Positions 32,509 to 41,563 of a stretch of DNA of 64,000 bases are shown here, piece by piece. A program made the position numbers and the translations under genes. The stretch spans positions 2,790,001-2,854,000 of the forward strand of contig NZ_LT627736.1 of assembly GCF_900102005.1 (NCBI RefSeq), in the 5' to 3' direction. How positions within the stretch are numbered: position 1 is the first letter of the stretch; each line of letters starts with the position of its first letter. Source of the stretch: Microbacterium sp. LKL04. GTDB lineage: Bacteria > Actinomycetota > Actinomycetes > Actinomycetales > Microbacteriaceae. The notes beneath the pieces were generated by a model. It was not told the DNA's origin. It ran no database searches and saw only the letters and a program-made list of their open reading frames with translations.

Positions 32509-33084
32509 TCAGCCCGGGAGCGCGCCGAGGAAGGGTTCGGGATCGAGCGTCTTCCTCGGCGCGTCGTCGATTCTGGCGCGGAGCTCTGCGTCGACGCTGC
32601 CGACGTAGAGCCACCCCATGAGCAGTTCGTGGTCGGCGACGCCGTGCAGTGCGCGGACCTGGGGCGAGTTCACGACCAGACCCGTCCGCCACATGACGCC
32701 CCACCCGGCCCGCCAGAGGGCGAGCTCGAGCAGATGCGCGGCGCCGGCGGCGGTCGCATGCTGTTCCCAGACGGGAACGGCCGGGTGATTCTTCGGGCTC
32801 GCGACGACGGCGATCAGCAGGTCCGCGCGGAACGGCTTCCCGTTGCGTTCGCCGGGCTCGCGCTCGGTTCCGGTGGCGGCGTCCAGCGCATCGCCCAGGC
32901 GAGCACGGTCGTCACCGCGCAGGATCAGCAGCCGCCAGGGTCGGAGGGCTTTGTGGTCTGCCACCGGCGTGACCGCCGCGAGCAATTCGCGCAGTTCGTC
33001 ATCGGTGGGGGCACCCGGGCCCACCTTCGCGAGCGACCGTCGCATCGCCATCGCCTGGAGGACCGGATCGTCGAACGTCGCCAT
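32509..33084 (-). CDS. Nitroreductase family protein
   Basis: 191 residues from ATG 33084 (GGAGGG directly upstream); a longer GTG start is less likely. RRSLAKVGPGAPTDDEL is the FMN-binding start of the family, and the C-terminal ELALWRAGWGVMWRTG helix and HELLMGWLYVG strand fit. FMN-dependent NAD(P)H oxidoreductase of unknown substrate, soluble. It lies head-to-head with the SRPBCC gene. Confidence 0.8.
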   Translation of the reverse strand: MATFDDPVLQAMAMRRSLAKVGPGAPTDDELRELLAAVTPVADHKALRPWRLLILRGDDRARLGDALDAATGTEREPGERNGKPFRADLLIAVVASPKNHPAVPVWEQHATAAGAAHLLELALWRAGWGVMWRTGLVVNSPQVRALHGVADHELLMGWLYVGSVDAELRARIDDAPRKTLDPEPFLGALPG

Positions 33085-33129
33085 CCCTCCATCCTCGTCG
33101 CTTCCGAGGCGGGTGTCGCCGAGGCGGAG

Positions 33130-33135
33130 TAGCGT
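33130..33135 (+). promoter_or_regulatory. Putative leaderless -10 box (SRPBCC gene)
   Basis: TAGCGT with 7 nt to ATG 33143. Confidence 0.5.
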
Positions 33136-33142
33136 CCCGGTC

Positions 33143-33538
33143 ATGACCTGGACCGCGCATCACCTGTCTCGCACGATCGAGTCTCCGCCTCGCGACGTGA
33201 TCGCCTTCGCGGGTGACCCCGCGAACCTGCCGCGCTGGGCTGCGGGATTGAGCAGCGGCATCCGGAACGAGGGCGGTCGCTGGCTCGCGGAATCGCCGAT
33301 GGGCGACATCGAGGTGTCGTTCCCGGGGCCGGTCGAGGCGGGCGTGCTCGATCACGATGTGGCCCTCCCCGACGGGACGGTCGTGCACAATCCGCTGCGC
33401 GTGCTGCGCAACGACGCCGGGAGCGAAGTGGTCTTCACGCTCTTCCGTCGCGACGGCGTCACGGACGTGGAGTTCGCCGAGGATGCCGCCGCGATCGAGG
33501 CGGACCTCGAGGCCCTGCGCGCGATCCTGGAGGGCTGA
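33143..33538 (+). CDS. SRPBCC (START-like) family protein
   Basis: 131 residues. TIESPPRDVIAFAGDPANLPRWAAGL is the N-terminal strand and helix of polyketide-cyclase/START folds, and the C-terminal helix DAAAIEADLEALRAIL closes the pocket. Ligand unknown. Monocistronic, with a leaderless promoter. Confidence 0.75.
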   Translation: MTWTAHHLSRTIESPPRDVIAFAGDPANLPRWAAGLSSGIRNEGGRWLAESPMGDIEVSFPGPVEAGVLDHDVALPDGTVVHNPLRVLRNDAGSEVVFTLFRRDGVTDVEFAEDAAAIEADLEALRAILEG

Positions 33539-33581
33539 CCGGCTCTTCCCGCGGCGCGGCGGCGGTGTTATCGTTCGTCTG

Positions 33582-33599
33582 AGTTATCAATCGATAACT
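33582..33599. promoter_or_regulatory. TetR-type operator before the carboxylase operon
   Basis: AGTTATC (33582-33588) and GATAACT (33593-33599) are perfect inverted arms with a 4-nt spacer, 29 nt before the start codon at 33629. Size and symmetry suit a TetR dimer; the operon's last gene encodes one. Confidence 0.65.
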
Positions 33600-33628
33600 G
33601 ACGCACTCTTCCGGAGGTGCCGTCGACG

Positions 33629-35191
33629 ATGACAGCCCCCACGACGTATCCCGATCTGGTCGCCGACCTCGAGCGCCGTCGCGCCGAGGCGGCGCGCGGC
33701 GGGCCCGAGCGGGCGCGCGAGCGGCACACGGCGCGCGGCAAACTCCTCGCCCGAGACCGCATCGACACCCTGCTCGACGTCGGCAGTCCCTTCCTCGAGG
33801 TCGGCGCGCTCGCCGGGCTCGACCTGTACGAGGACGACTGCCCCTCGGGTGGTGTCGTCGCTGGCATCGGACTGATCCACGGCCGGCATGTCATGGTCGT
33901 CGCCAACGACGCGACGGTGAAGGGCGGCACGTACTACCCGATCACCGTCAAGAAGCACCTCCGTGCGCAGGAGATCGCCACCGAGAACCGCCTGCCGTGC
34001 GTGTACCTCGTCGACTCGGGCGGTGCGTTCCTGCCGATGCAGGACGAGGTCTTCCCCGACCGCGACCATTTCGGGCGCATCTTTTACAACCAGGCACGGA
34101 TGTCTCGAGACGGCATCCCGCAGATCGCAGCCGTCCTCGGGTCGTCGACCGCCGGCGGCGCGTACGTGCCGGCCATGAGCGACGAGACGGTCATCGTCCG
34201 GAATCAGGGCACGATCTTCCTCGGCGGCCCGCCGCTCGTGAAGGCGGCGACGGGCGAGGTCGTCTCGGCCGAGGACCTCGGGGGCGGCGACCTGCACACG
34301 AAGGTATCGGGCGTCACGGACCACCTCGCCGAGAACGACGAGCACGCGCTGCAGATCGTCCGCGACATCGTCGCGACGCTGCCGGCTCCGGCGCCGCTTC
34401 GCGAGCAGCCCGAGCCCGTGACGGCACCGGCGGCGGATCCGACGACCCTCGTCGATGTCGTGCCCGTGGAACTCACGACGCCCTACGACGCCCGAGCGAT
34501 CGTCGATCGGCTCATCGACGCGGGCAGCTGGCACGAGTTCAAACGGGAGTACGGCGAGACGCTCGTCACCGGCTTCGCCCGCCTGCACGGGCACCGCGTC
34601 GGCATTCTCGCGAACAACGGCGTCCTGTTCGGGGAGTCGGCGCTGAAGGGAGCGCACTTCATCGAGCTGTGCGATCAACGCGGCATCCCGCTCGTGTTCC
34701 TGCAGAACATCACCGGGTTCATGGTCGGCCGCGAGTACGAGTCGGCCGGCATCGCCAAGCACGGCGCGAAGATGGTGAACGCCGTGGCGTGCGCCTCGGT
34801 GCCCAAGCTCACCGTCGTCGTCGGCGGGTCGTTCGGCGCCGGCACGTACTCGATGTGCGGCCGTGCCTACTCGCCGCGGTTCCTGTGGCTGTGGCCGGGA
34901 GCGCGGGTGTCGGTCATGGGCGGTCCGCAGGCGGCATCCGTCCTCTCCACCGTCCGCCGCGAGCAGATCGAAGCGCGCGGTGAGGAGTGGTCGGCGGACG
35001 ACGAGGCGGCGTTCCAGGCGCCGATCCGTGCGCAGTACGAGGTGCAGGGCAGCCCGTACTACTCGACGGCGCGCCTCTGGGACGACGGCATCCTCGCCCC
35101 CGCCGAGACGCGCGACGCCCTCGGCCTCGCCCTGGACGTCTGCCTGCGGGCCCCCTTCGACGCGCCGGGCTACGGCGTCTTCCGGATGTGA
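33629..35191 (+). CDS. Acyl-CoA carboxylase, carboxyltransferase (beta) subunit
   Basis: 520 residues from ATG 33629, with GGAGG 11 nt upstream. Crotonase-like carboxyltransferase with two halves: [16 protein letters not shown], the N-domain around [15 protein letters not shown], and the C-domain with [12 protein letters not shown] and [16 protein letters not shown]. The sequence style is closest to methylcrotonoyl-CoA carboxylase, the leucine pathway enzyme. Next to a biotin-carrying alpha subunit and preceded by a TetR-like operator. Substrate is inferred. Confidence 0.85.
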   Translation: MTAPTTYPDLVADLERRRAEAARGGPERARERHTARGKLLARDRIDTLLDVGSPFLEVGALAGLDLYEDDCPSGGVVAGIGLIHGRHVMVVANDATVKGGTYYPITVKKHLRAQEIATENRLPCVYLVDSGGAFLPMQDEVFPDRDHFGRIFYNQARMSRDGIPQIAAVLGSSTAGGAYVPAMSDETVIVRNQGTIFLGGPPLVKAATGEVVSAEDLGGGDLHTKVSGVTDHLAENDEHALQIVRDIVATLPAPAPLREQPEPVTAPAADPTTLVDVVPVELTTPYDARAIVDRLIDAGSWHEFKREYGETLVTGFARLHGHRVGILANNGVLFGESALKGAHFIELCDQRGIPLVFLQNITGFMVGREYESAGIAKHGAKMVNAVACASVPKLTVVVGGSFGAGTYSMCGRAYSPRFLWLWPGARVSVMGGPQAASVLSTVRREQIEARGEEWSADDEAAFQAPIRAQYEVQGSPYYSTARLWDDGILAPAETRDALGLALDVCLRAPFDAPGYGVFRM

Positions 35192-37158
35192 TGCGCATGT
35201 TCTACACCGTCCTGGTCGCGAACCGCGGCGAGATCGCCTGCCGCGTCATCCGCACACTGCGGGAGCTCGGCATCCGCTCGGTCGCCGTCTACAGCGACGC
35301 GGATGCCGGTGCCCGCCACGTCGCGCTCGCCGACGAGGCCGTGCGCCTCGGGCCCGCGCCCGCCGCGCTGAGCTACCTCGACATCGACGCGGTGATCGCC
35401 GCGGCCCGCGCCACCGGTGCGGAGGCGATCCACCCCGGCTACGGGTTCCTCTCCGAGAACACCGCCTTCGCCGCGGCGTGCGAGGGTGCCGGCATCGTTT
35501 TCATCGGACCGAGCGCCGACGCCATCCGCACGATGGGCGACAAGATCGGCGCGAAGCACGCCGTCGAGGCGCGCGGGGTCCCCACCGTGCCCGGCGTCGC
35601 CCGCGCCGGGATGACCGACGCCGAGCTCATCGCCGCGGCTCCGGAGGTCGGCTATCCGCTGCTCATCAAGCCGTCCGCAGGCGGCGGGGGCAAGGGCATG
35701 CACGTCGTGACGGATGCCGCGGACCTCCCCGCCGCGCTGGCCGCCGCGCGCCGCGAGGCGGGTGCGAGCTTCGGCGACGACACGCTGTTCCTCGAGCGCT
35801 ACGTCGACACCCCGCGGCACATCGAGGTGCAGGTGCTCGCCGACGCGCACGGCACCGTCGTGCACCTCGGCGAGCGGGAGTGCTCGCTGCAGCGCCGGCA
35901 CCAGAAGGTCATCGAGGAGGCCCCGTCGCCTCTCCTCGACGAGGCGACCCGCGCCCGGATCGGGCAGGCGGCGTGCGAGACGGCGCGGAGCGTCGACTAC
36001 CGAGGTGCCGGGACGGTCGAGTTCATCGTCGCGGCAGACCGCCCCGACGAGTTCTTCTTCATGGAGATGAACACCCGACTGCAGGTCGAGCACCCCGTCA
36101 CCGAGGAGGTCACCGGCATCGACCTCGTCGCCGCGCAGCTGCGGATCGCCGCGGGTGAGCCGCTCGGGTTCGGGCAGGACGACGTGACACTCACGGGCCA
36201 CAGCATCGAGGCGCGCGTCTACGCCGAGGATCCGGCCGCCGGCTTCCTGCCGACCGGCGGGCACGTCGTGGCCGTGCGACACCCGGCTGGCCCCGGCATC
36301 CGGGTCGACAGTGCCCTCGCCGACGGACTCGACGTCTCGGTCGACTACGACCCGATGCTCGCGAAGGTCATCGCGACGGGTGCCACCCGCGACGAGGCGC
36401 GGCGCCGGCTCGTCGCGGCGCTCGGCGATACCGCCGTGCTCGGGTTCGAGACGAACATCCCGTTCCTGCGGGCGCTGCTCGAGCTGCCCGCCGTCGCCGC
36501 CGGCGACCTCGACACGGGGCTCATCGCGCGGGAGCTCGACGGGCTCGTCGCCGCCGACGGCGAGGCACCCTTCGCCGAAGCCGCCGTGCTGATGGATGCC
36601 GCGGTGCCGCGCACCGGCGATCCGTGGCGGCGCGCGGACGGCTGGCGTCTGGGCCCGCCCGCGCCGCGACGGTACCGGCTCGTGTCCGGCGGGCAGGAAC
36701 GGACCGTGGAGCTGGTCGGCGACCGGGTGATCGTCGACGGCGCGGCGGCCCCGGCATCCGTCCGTCCTGCCGGGGACCGGGTTGTCGTGCGGATCGGCGA
36801 CCGGAACGTCTCGCTCGTCGCGGCGGTCGACGGCGACATCGTCTGGTTCTCGACGGGCGGACGCGCGCACGAGGTGCGGCGCGTGCGGCTCGACCATCGC
36901 CGCGACGCGGATGCGTCCGCCGTACCCGAACTCGTCTCGCCCATGCCCGGTGTGGTCGTGATGACCTCGGTCGCCGACGGGGCCGAGGTCGCCGCCGGTG
37001 ACGCGGTGGTGGTCGTCGAAGCGATGAAGATGGAACATGTGGTGAGAGCGGAGGTCGCGGGCACCGTGGCGCTGCGCGTCGCGACCGGCGACAGCGTCGG
37101 CCGCGGGCAGACCCTGGCCGTCGTGACCCCGACCCCGACCCCGGAGGAGGACGCATGA
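35191..37158 (+). CDS. Acyl-CoA carboxylase, biotin carboxylase/biotin carrier (alpha) subunit
   Basis: 655 residues from ATG 35191 (TGATG overlap). Biotin carboxylase domain: [19 protein letters not shown]-grasp loop [10 protein letters not shown], and [14 protein letters not shown]. The C-terminal carrier domain has EAMKMEH with biotinylated Lys613. It carboxylates biotin with ATP and bicarbonate for transfer by the beta subunit. The region between (residues 460-580) is the usual BT linker. Frame and length are normal. Confidence 0.9.
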   Translation: MRMFYTVLVANRGEIACRVIRTLRELGIRSVAVYSDADAGARHVALADEAVRLGPAPAALSYLDIDAVIAAARATGAEAIHPGYGFLSENTAFAAACEGAGIVFIGPSADAIRTMGDKIGAKHAVEARGVPTVPGVARAGMTDAELIAAAPEVGYPLLIKPSAGGGGKGMHVVTDAADLPAALAAARREAGASFGDDTLFLERYVDTPRHIEVQVLADAHGTVVHLGERECSLQRRHQKVIEEAPSPLLDEATRARIGQAACETARSVDYRGAGTVEFIVAADRPDEFFFMEMNTRLQVEHPVTEEVTGIDLVAAQLRIAAGEPLGFGQDDVTLTGHSIEARVYAEDPAAGFLPTGGHVVAVRHPAGPGIRVDSALADGLDVSVDYDPMLAKVIATGATRDEARRRLVAALGDTAVLGFETNIPFLRALLELPAVAAGDLDTGLIARELDGLVAADGEAPFAEAAVLMDAAVPRTGDPWRRADGWRLGPPAPRRYRLVSGGQERTVELVGDRVIVDGAAAPASVRPAGDRVVVRIGDRNVSLVAAVDGDIVWFSTGGRAHEVRRVRLDHRRDADASAVPELVSPMPGVVVMTSVADGAEVAAGDAVVVVEAMKMEHVVRAEVAGTVALRVATGDSVGRGQTLAVVTPTPTPEEDA

Positions 37159-37646
37159 GCGAGGAGACTCCGCGGCGCATCGTGCAGCGCGGACTGTACT
37201 TCGACGAGCTCGAGGAGGGCGCGGTCTACGTCCACAGCCCGGGCCGTACCGTGACCGAGGCCGACAACGTGCTGTTCACGACGCTCACGATGAACACGCA
37301 GTCGCTGCACCTGGATGCCGCGTGGTCGGAGCAGACCGAGTTCGGCGACCGGCTGGTCAACAGCATGTTCACCCTGTCGACCCTCGTCGGGCTGTCGGTC
37401 GCGCAGCTCACGCAGGGGACGATCGTCGCGAACCTCGGCTTCTCGGAGGTGAGCTTCCCGGCGCCCGTCCGCCACGGCGACACGCTCTACGCCGAGACCG
37501 TCGTCGCCTCGAAACGGGGATCGCGCTCGCGGCCGGGCCAGGGCGTCGTTGAGTTCGTGCACACGATGCGCAATCAGCACGACCAGGTCGTCGCGACCGC
37601 CCGCCGCTCGACCCTCATGCGGATGTCGCCGGGAGCGCCGGCATGA
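37155..37646 (+). CDS. MaoC family dehydratase/hydratase
   Basis: 163 residues, ATGA overlap with the carboxylase. Hot-dog fold with [25 protein letters not shown], which holds the Asp/His hydratase pair, and HGDTLYAE. It hydrates enoyl-CoA, presumably the product of the carboxylase pathway. It acts in the cytoplasm with its operon partners. Confidence 0.85.
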   Translation: MSEETPRRIVQRGLYFDELEEGAVYVHSPGRTVTEADNVLFTTLTMNTQSLHLDAAWSEQTEFGDRLVNSMFTLSTLVGLSVAQLTQGTIVANLGFSEVSFPAPVRHGDTLYAETVVASKRGSRSRPGQGVVEFVHTMRNQHDQVVATARRSTLMRMSPGAPA

Positions 37647-38434
37647 GCCTGGGCCCTGCGCTGCTGTTCTGCCCTGCCGACCGACCCGAGCGGTACGCGA
37701 AGGCGCTCGCCGTGGCCGATGCCGTGATCCTCGACCTCGAGGACGCCGTCGCGCCGGCCGACAAAGCCGGCGCCCGCGAGGCGCTCGCCGCGGCGGACGT
37801 CGACGCGGCGCGCGTGATCGTGCGCGTGAATCCGGCATCCACTCCCGAACTCGAGCGCGACCTGGCGGCGCTGCAGGGCACGGGGTTCCGCCGGTTGATG
37901 CTCGCGAAGGCCGAGGAGACCGCCGAGGTCGACGGGCTCGACGGGTACCGGGTCATCGCGCTGTGCGAGACGCCGCGCGGGGTCGAGAACGCGGGTACGC
38001 TCGCGCGGCATCCGCTCGTCGATGGGCTCATGTGGGGCGCCGAGGACCTCATCGCCGGGATCGGCGGGCGCTCGAGCCGCTTCGAGGACGGCCGGTACCG
38101 CGACGTCGCGCGCTACGCCCGCTCGCGCGTGCTGATCGCCGCGGCCGTTGCCGGGATCGACGCGGTCGACGCGGTCCACCTCGACATCACCGACACCGCC
38201 GGGCTCGAGGACGAGGCGCGGGATGCCGCGGCCTCGGGGTTCGCGGCGACCGCCTGCATCCATCCGTCCCAAGTCGAGGTGATCCGCCGCGCCTACGCGG
38301 CGACGCCCGAGGAGCTCGAGTGGGCCGACGCTGTGCTCGACGAGGCGACGCGGCAGCCCGGGGTGTTCCGGTTCCGCGGGCAGATGATCGACGAGCCGGT
38401 GCTGCGGCAGGCCCGGCGGGCGCTGTCGCGATGA
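37643..38434 (+). CDS. HpcH/HpaI aldolase / CitE-like CoA ester lyase
   Basis: 263 residues, ATGA overlap. TIM-barrel markers: LLFCPADRPERYAKAL, DLEDAVAP (metal-binding region), RVNPASTPE, ALCETPRGVENA, WGAEDL and ACIHPSQ. CitE-like lyases cleave acyl-CoA esters such as malyl-CoA, 3-hydroxy-3-methylglutaryl-CoA analogues or citramalyl-CoA. Position after carboxylase and hydratase suggests the final cleavage step. Confidence 0.83.
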   Translation: MSLGPALLFCPADRPERYAKALAVADAVILDLEDAVAPADKAGAREALAAADVDAARVIVRVNPASTPELERDLAALQGTGFRRLMLAKAEETAEVDGLDGYRVIALCETPRGVENAGTLARHPLVDGLMWGAEDLIAGIGGRSSRFEDGRYRDVARYARSRVLIAAAVAGIDAVDAVHLDITDTAGLEDEARDAAASGFAATACIHPSQVEVIRRAYAATPEELEWADAVLDEATRQPGVFRFRGQMIDEPVLRQARRALSR

Positions 38435-39006
38435 CCACCTGGCGGGCGACGCAGAAGGCGAACCGGCGCGCGGAGCTCATGACCTCGGCGGCGCGGCTGT
38501 TCGCGGAGCGCGGGTTCGCGGCCGTGTCGACCGGAGACCTCGGCGATGCGGTCGGGATGAGCGGCCCCGCGCTGTACCGGCACTTCGCGAGCAAGGAGGC
38601 GCTGCTGTGCGACCTGCTGGTCGATGCGAGCGAACGACTGCTCGAGGGTGGGCGAGGGCTCACGTCGTCCGGCGGCGGGCCGCGGGAGGTCTTCGACGCG
38701 CTCATCGCCTTCCACCTCGACTTCGCCACGAGCGACGCGAACGTCATCCGCGTGCAGGATCGCGAGCTGGCGAACCTCCCCGCGGACGTCAACCAGCGGG
38801 TGCGCCGGTTGCAGCGCGAGTACGTCCGGGAATGGGATCGGCCGCTCGCCGCGCTCCGCCCGGACCTCGACGACGCCGAGCGCGAGACCCGGCTGCTCGC
38901 CGCGTTCGGGCTGTTGAACTCGACGCCGCACTCGGCCGCGCCCAGCGGCGAGCGGGCGGGCGGCATCCTGGCCGGGATGGCTCGCCGCGCACTGCTCGAC
39001 GACTGA
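38431..39006 (+). CDS. TetR family transcriptional regulator
   Basis: 191 residues, ATGA overlap with the lyase gene. N-terminal helix-turn-helix: RAELMTSAARLFAERGF, then GMSGPALYRHFASKEALL. C-terminal ligand domain resembles regulators of acyl-CoA catabolism. As the last gene of the operon it is likely autoregulatory, acting at the AGTTATC-N4-GATAACT site before 33629 and released by an acyl-CoA. Confidence 0.88.
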   Translation: MTTWRATQKANRRAELMTSAARLFAERGFAAVSTGDLGDAVGMSGPALYRHFASKEALLCDLLVDASERLLEGGRGLTSSGGGPREVFDALIAFHLDFATSDANVIRVQDRELANLPADVNQRVRRLQREYVREWDRPLAALRPDLDDAERETRLLAAFGLLNSTPHSAAPSGERAGGILAGMARRALLDD

Positions 39007-39033
39007 CGCGCGCCGCGATGACAGGATGAGGGG

Positions 39034-39729
39034 ATGCCGCACACCATCGTCCTCACCGGTGCCGGGTCGGGCATCGGGCAGCTCCTCGCCCAGCGTCTGA
39101 CCGAGCGCGGCGACCGCCTCGTCCTCGTCGCGCGGGATGCTTCGCGGGCCGAGGACCTCGTCGCCGAGCACCCCGGCGCCGGCGCGATCGTCGCCGACCT
39201 CGCGCGGCCCGAGTCGCTCGCGGCGGCGGTCGCGGCATCCGATCCCCCCGACGAGGTCGACGCGATCGTGCACGCCGCGGGCATCGTCGACCTCGGGCAC
39301 GTCGCCGATCTGACGGTGCAGTCGTGGCAGGACCAGCTCGCCGTCAACCTCGTCGCGCCGGCGGAGCTGACGCGCCTGCTGCTGCCGCGCGTGCGCGCCG
39401 CGCGCGGACAGGTGCTGTTTGTGAACTCCGGCGCGGGGCTCACCGCCCACCCGCAGTGGGCCGCCTACGCCGCGTCGAAACACGGGCTCAAGGCCCTCGC
39501 CGACGCGCTCCGCGGCGAGGAGGCCGAGCGCGGCGTGCGGGTGACGACCGTCTACCCCGGCCGCACCGCCACGCCGATGCAGGCGCAGGTCCACGCGCAG
39601 GAGGGCAAGGACTACGACGCGGATGCCTGGATCCAGCCGGCATCCGTCGTCACCGCCGTCCTCACCGCCCTCGACCTGCCCCCCGACGCCGTCATCACCG
39701 ACCTGTCGGTGAAGCCCGGCCCGCGCTGA
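39034..39729 (+). CDS. Short-chain dehydrogenase/reductase
   Basis: 231 residues from ATG 39034. TGAGSGIGQLLA cofactor loop, the NAG-like AAGIV, catalytic Ser in NSGAGLT, and YAASKHG with Tyr and Lys. Classical SDR but shorter than usual at the C-terminus. Two nucleotides separate it from the acetyltransferase gene, so they form a pair. Substrate unknown. Confidence 0.85.
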   Translation: MPHTIVLTGAGSGIGQLLAQRLTERGDRLVLVARDASRAEDLVAEHPGAGAIVADLARPESLAAAVAASDPPDEVDAIVHAAGIVDLGHVADLTVQSWQDQLAVNLVAPAELTRLLLPRVRAARGQVLFVNSGAGLTAHPQWAAYAASKHGLKALADALRGEEAERGVRVTTVYPGRTATPMQAQVHAQEGKDYDADAWIQPASVVTAVLTALDLPPDAVITDLSVKPGPR

Positions 39730-39731
39730 CG

Positions 39732-40178
39732 ATGTTTCGGATGGCGACGGTGGCGGATGCCGCGGCGATCGCCGCGATCCACGTCGCATCGCGCGCCGCG
39801 TACTACGGCGAGCACCTCGACCCGGCCGAGGCGGCGCGCGACCGGCAGCCGATGTGGCGGCGGCTCGTCGCCGAGGACGGGCGGGTCACCGTCGTCGCTG
39901 AGGACGAGGGGCCGACGGGGTTCCTGCACGTGCGGCTCGGGGATACCGTCGAGCTGGTGAGCCTGTACGTCCTGCCGGACCTCTTCGGGCGGGGGATCGG
40001 GTCGGCCCTCCACGAGCGGTTCGACGAGATCTGCGGCGGTCGCCCGGCCGAGCTCGAGGTGTGGGACGGCAACGCGCGCGCGAAGGCCTTCTACGCCGCG
40101 CGCGGCTGGCGGGCGACCGACCGCACGCGTGACGGCGTCACCGGCATCCCGTTCGTCACCTGGTGCCTCGGCGACTGA
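39732..40178 (+). CDS. GNAT family N-acetyltransferase
   Basis: 148 residues from ATG 39732. Begins FRMATVADAAAIAAIHVASR (RimI-like), acetyl-CoA loop DLFGRGIGSALH, C-terminal NARAKAFYAARGWRATD. Soluble; acceptor unknown. Probably cotranscribed with the SDR gene. Confidence 0.85.
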   Translation: MFRMATVADAAAIAAIHVASRAAYYGEHLDPAEAARDRQPMWRRLVAEDGRVTVVAEDEGPTGFLHVRLGDTVELVSLYVLPDLFGRGIGSALHERFDEICGGRPAELEVWDGNARAKAFYAARGWRATDRTRDGVTGIPFVTWCLGD

Positions 40179-40198
40179 CGCGCCGGGTTCGCCTGTGA

Positions 40199-40275
40199 TG
40201 TGCCGAGTGCAGGTTCAGCCCCGCATCCGGGGATGTTCGGGGTCTGCCGGGGCTACTCAACCTGCACTCGGCACA
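40199..40275. terminator. Large palindromic element between convergent genes
   Basis: TGTGCCGAGTGCAGGTT (40199-40215) is the exact complement of 40259-40275. Inside, AGCCCC (40217-40222) pairs with GGGGCT (40249-40254). It may terminate both the acetyltransferase and ROK transcripts, or be a REP-like repeat; the 17-bp perfect arms exceed ordinary terminators. Confidence 0.7.
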
Positions 40276-40297
40276 CGCGCGAGCAACCGCGCGCCGC

Positions 40298-41467
40298 TCA
40301 GACGGCCTGCGGGTTCGCCAGCACGCCCTCGAAGACGGCCTCGGCCGCGCCGATGAGCAACCGATGCTCGGCGAGGGCGGCGGGCAGGATCTGCAGATCC
40401 TCCCCGCAGGCCGGCATCGCCTGTGCCCGCACGGCCTGCAGGAGCGCATCGACGTCGAGCTCCGCGAGGACCGCGAGGAACCCGCCCAGTACGATCGCCG
40501 ACGGGTTCAGGACGTTGACCGCGTTCGCGAGAGCGGTGGCGAGGATGCGGCGCTGTCGGTCGACCTCTCCCGCGACAGACGGGGTGTCGGCGTGCGCTGC
40601 AAGGGCGTCGGCGAGCTCACGGTCGTCGCCGCGGATCAGTCCCACGACCGACAGCAGGCGCGCGCGGCTGACCTCGTCCTCGAGCACACCGTCGCGGGCG
40701 CGGCGGTCGGCGAGGGTCGCGATGCCGGGCCGGTTCTGCCCGAACTCCCCGGCGTAGCCGCCGGCGCCGACCACCGGCATCCCGTTCACGATGATCCCGC
40801 CGCCGATGCCGCTCGCGCCGCCGTTGAGGTAGACCGCGTGGTCGATGCCGCGCGCGGCGCCGAACAGGTGCTCGGCGATGGTGCCGAGGGTCGCGTCGTT
40901 GCCGACGACGACGGGGATGCCGGTGGCCCCCGCGACGAGGTCTCGGAGCGGCACGTCGACCCAGCCCAGGTGGGGTGCGTCGCGGACGAGGCCGTCTTCG
41001 ATGCGGACGAGCCCCGGGACCGCCAGGCCGACGCCCAGGATGCGGGAGCCCGCGAGTTCTGCGGAGCGCCACGCGGAGATCTGCTCGGCGATGAGCTCCG
41101 CGGTCCGTTCGGGCGTGAGCAGATGGTCCTGCGGCAGGACCACGACGGCGCGGATGTCGCGGTCGAGGCCGACGGCGGCGATCTCGAGCGCATCGACCTC
41201 GGGGTTGACGGCGATCGCGACGACGGCGGGGTCGACGGCGACGACGGGGGAGGGGCGTCCCACGCGGTGGGACGGGTCGGGAGCGCGCTCGGCGACGAGA
41301 CCGAACGACACGAGCGTGCCGACGAGGTCGGCGACGGTCGAGCGGTTGAGTCCGGTCGACTCGGTGAGGGCGGCACGCGACTGCGGCCCCTCGCGGTGCA
41401 CGATGCGGAGGATGCTGCCCAGGTTCGCGCGCCGCACGGATTCGACGGTTCGCCCCTGATCGGTCAC
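40298..41467 (-). CDS. xylR: ROK family repressor, divergent from xylA (XylR-like)
   Basis: 389 residues from GTG 41467. Winged helix at residues 15-60 ([13 protein letters not shown] style, [13 protein letters not shown]), then the ROK sugar-kinase-like domain with [18 protein letters not shown] and [10 protein letters not shown]. The cysteine cluster that binds zinc in many ROK proteins (GHxxxD...CxCGxxGC) is not recognisable; the corresponding stretch reads [12 protein letters not shown]. Placement opposite xylA makes it the likely xylose-responsive repressor of that operon. Confidence 0.85.
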   Translation of the reverse strand: MTDQGRTVESVRRANLGSILRIVHREGPQSRAALTESTGLNRSTVADLVGTLVSFGLVAERAPDPSHRVGRPSPVVAVDPAVVAIAVNPEVDALEIAAVGLDRDIRAVVVLPQDHLLTPERTAELIAEQISAWRSAELAGSRILGVGLAVPGLVRIEDGLVRDAPHLGWVDVPLRDLVAGATGIPVVVGNDATLGTIAEHLFGAARGIDHAVYLNGGASGIGGGIIVNGMPVVGAGGYAGEFGQNRPGIATLADRRARDGVLEDEVSRARLLSVVGLIRGDDRELADALAAHADTPSVAGEVDRQRRILATALANAVNVLNPSAIVLGGFLAVLAELDVDALLQAVRAQAMPACGEDLQILPAALAEHRLLIGAAEAVFEGVLANPQAV

Positions 41468-41474
41468 GGACCCC

Positions 41475-41480
41475 ACGATA
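41475..41480 (-). promoter_or_regulatory. Putative leaderless -10 box (ROK gene)
   Basis: TATCGT on the minus strand with 7 nt to GTG 41467. Confidence 0.45.
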
Positions 41481-41494
41481 GCCACCGAAAGGGG

Positions 41495-41522
41495 TTTGTC
41501 GCCGCGGCGCGCCTGGTATACG
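41495..41522 (+). promoter_or_regulatory. Probable xylA promoter
   Basis: TTTGTC (41495-41500) and TATACG (41517-41522) are separated by 16 nt. GTTG-N4-CAAC (41522-41533), overlapping the -10 and start point, is a plausible ROK operator. The leader then has GAAGGAG at 41553-41559. Confidence 0.5.
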
Positions 41523-41563
41523 TTGCTGACAACAACATTTTGTCCGGCTCGCGAAGGAGCGTC

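Noticed and set aside
40199..40275. Rho-independent terminator of the classical kind
   Set aside because: No T-tract follows on either strand and the loop is 43 nt long; listed instead as a palindromic element that may also terminate.
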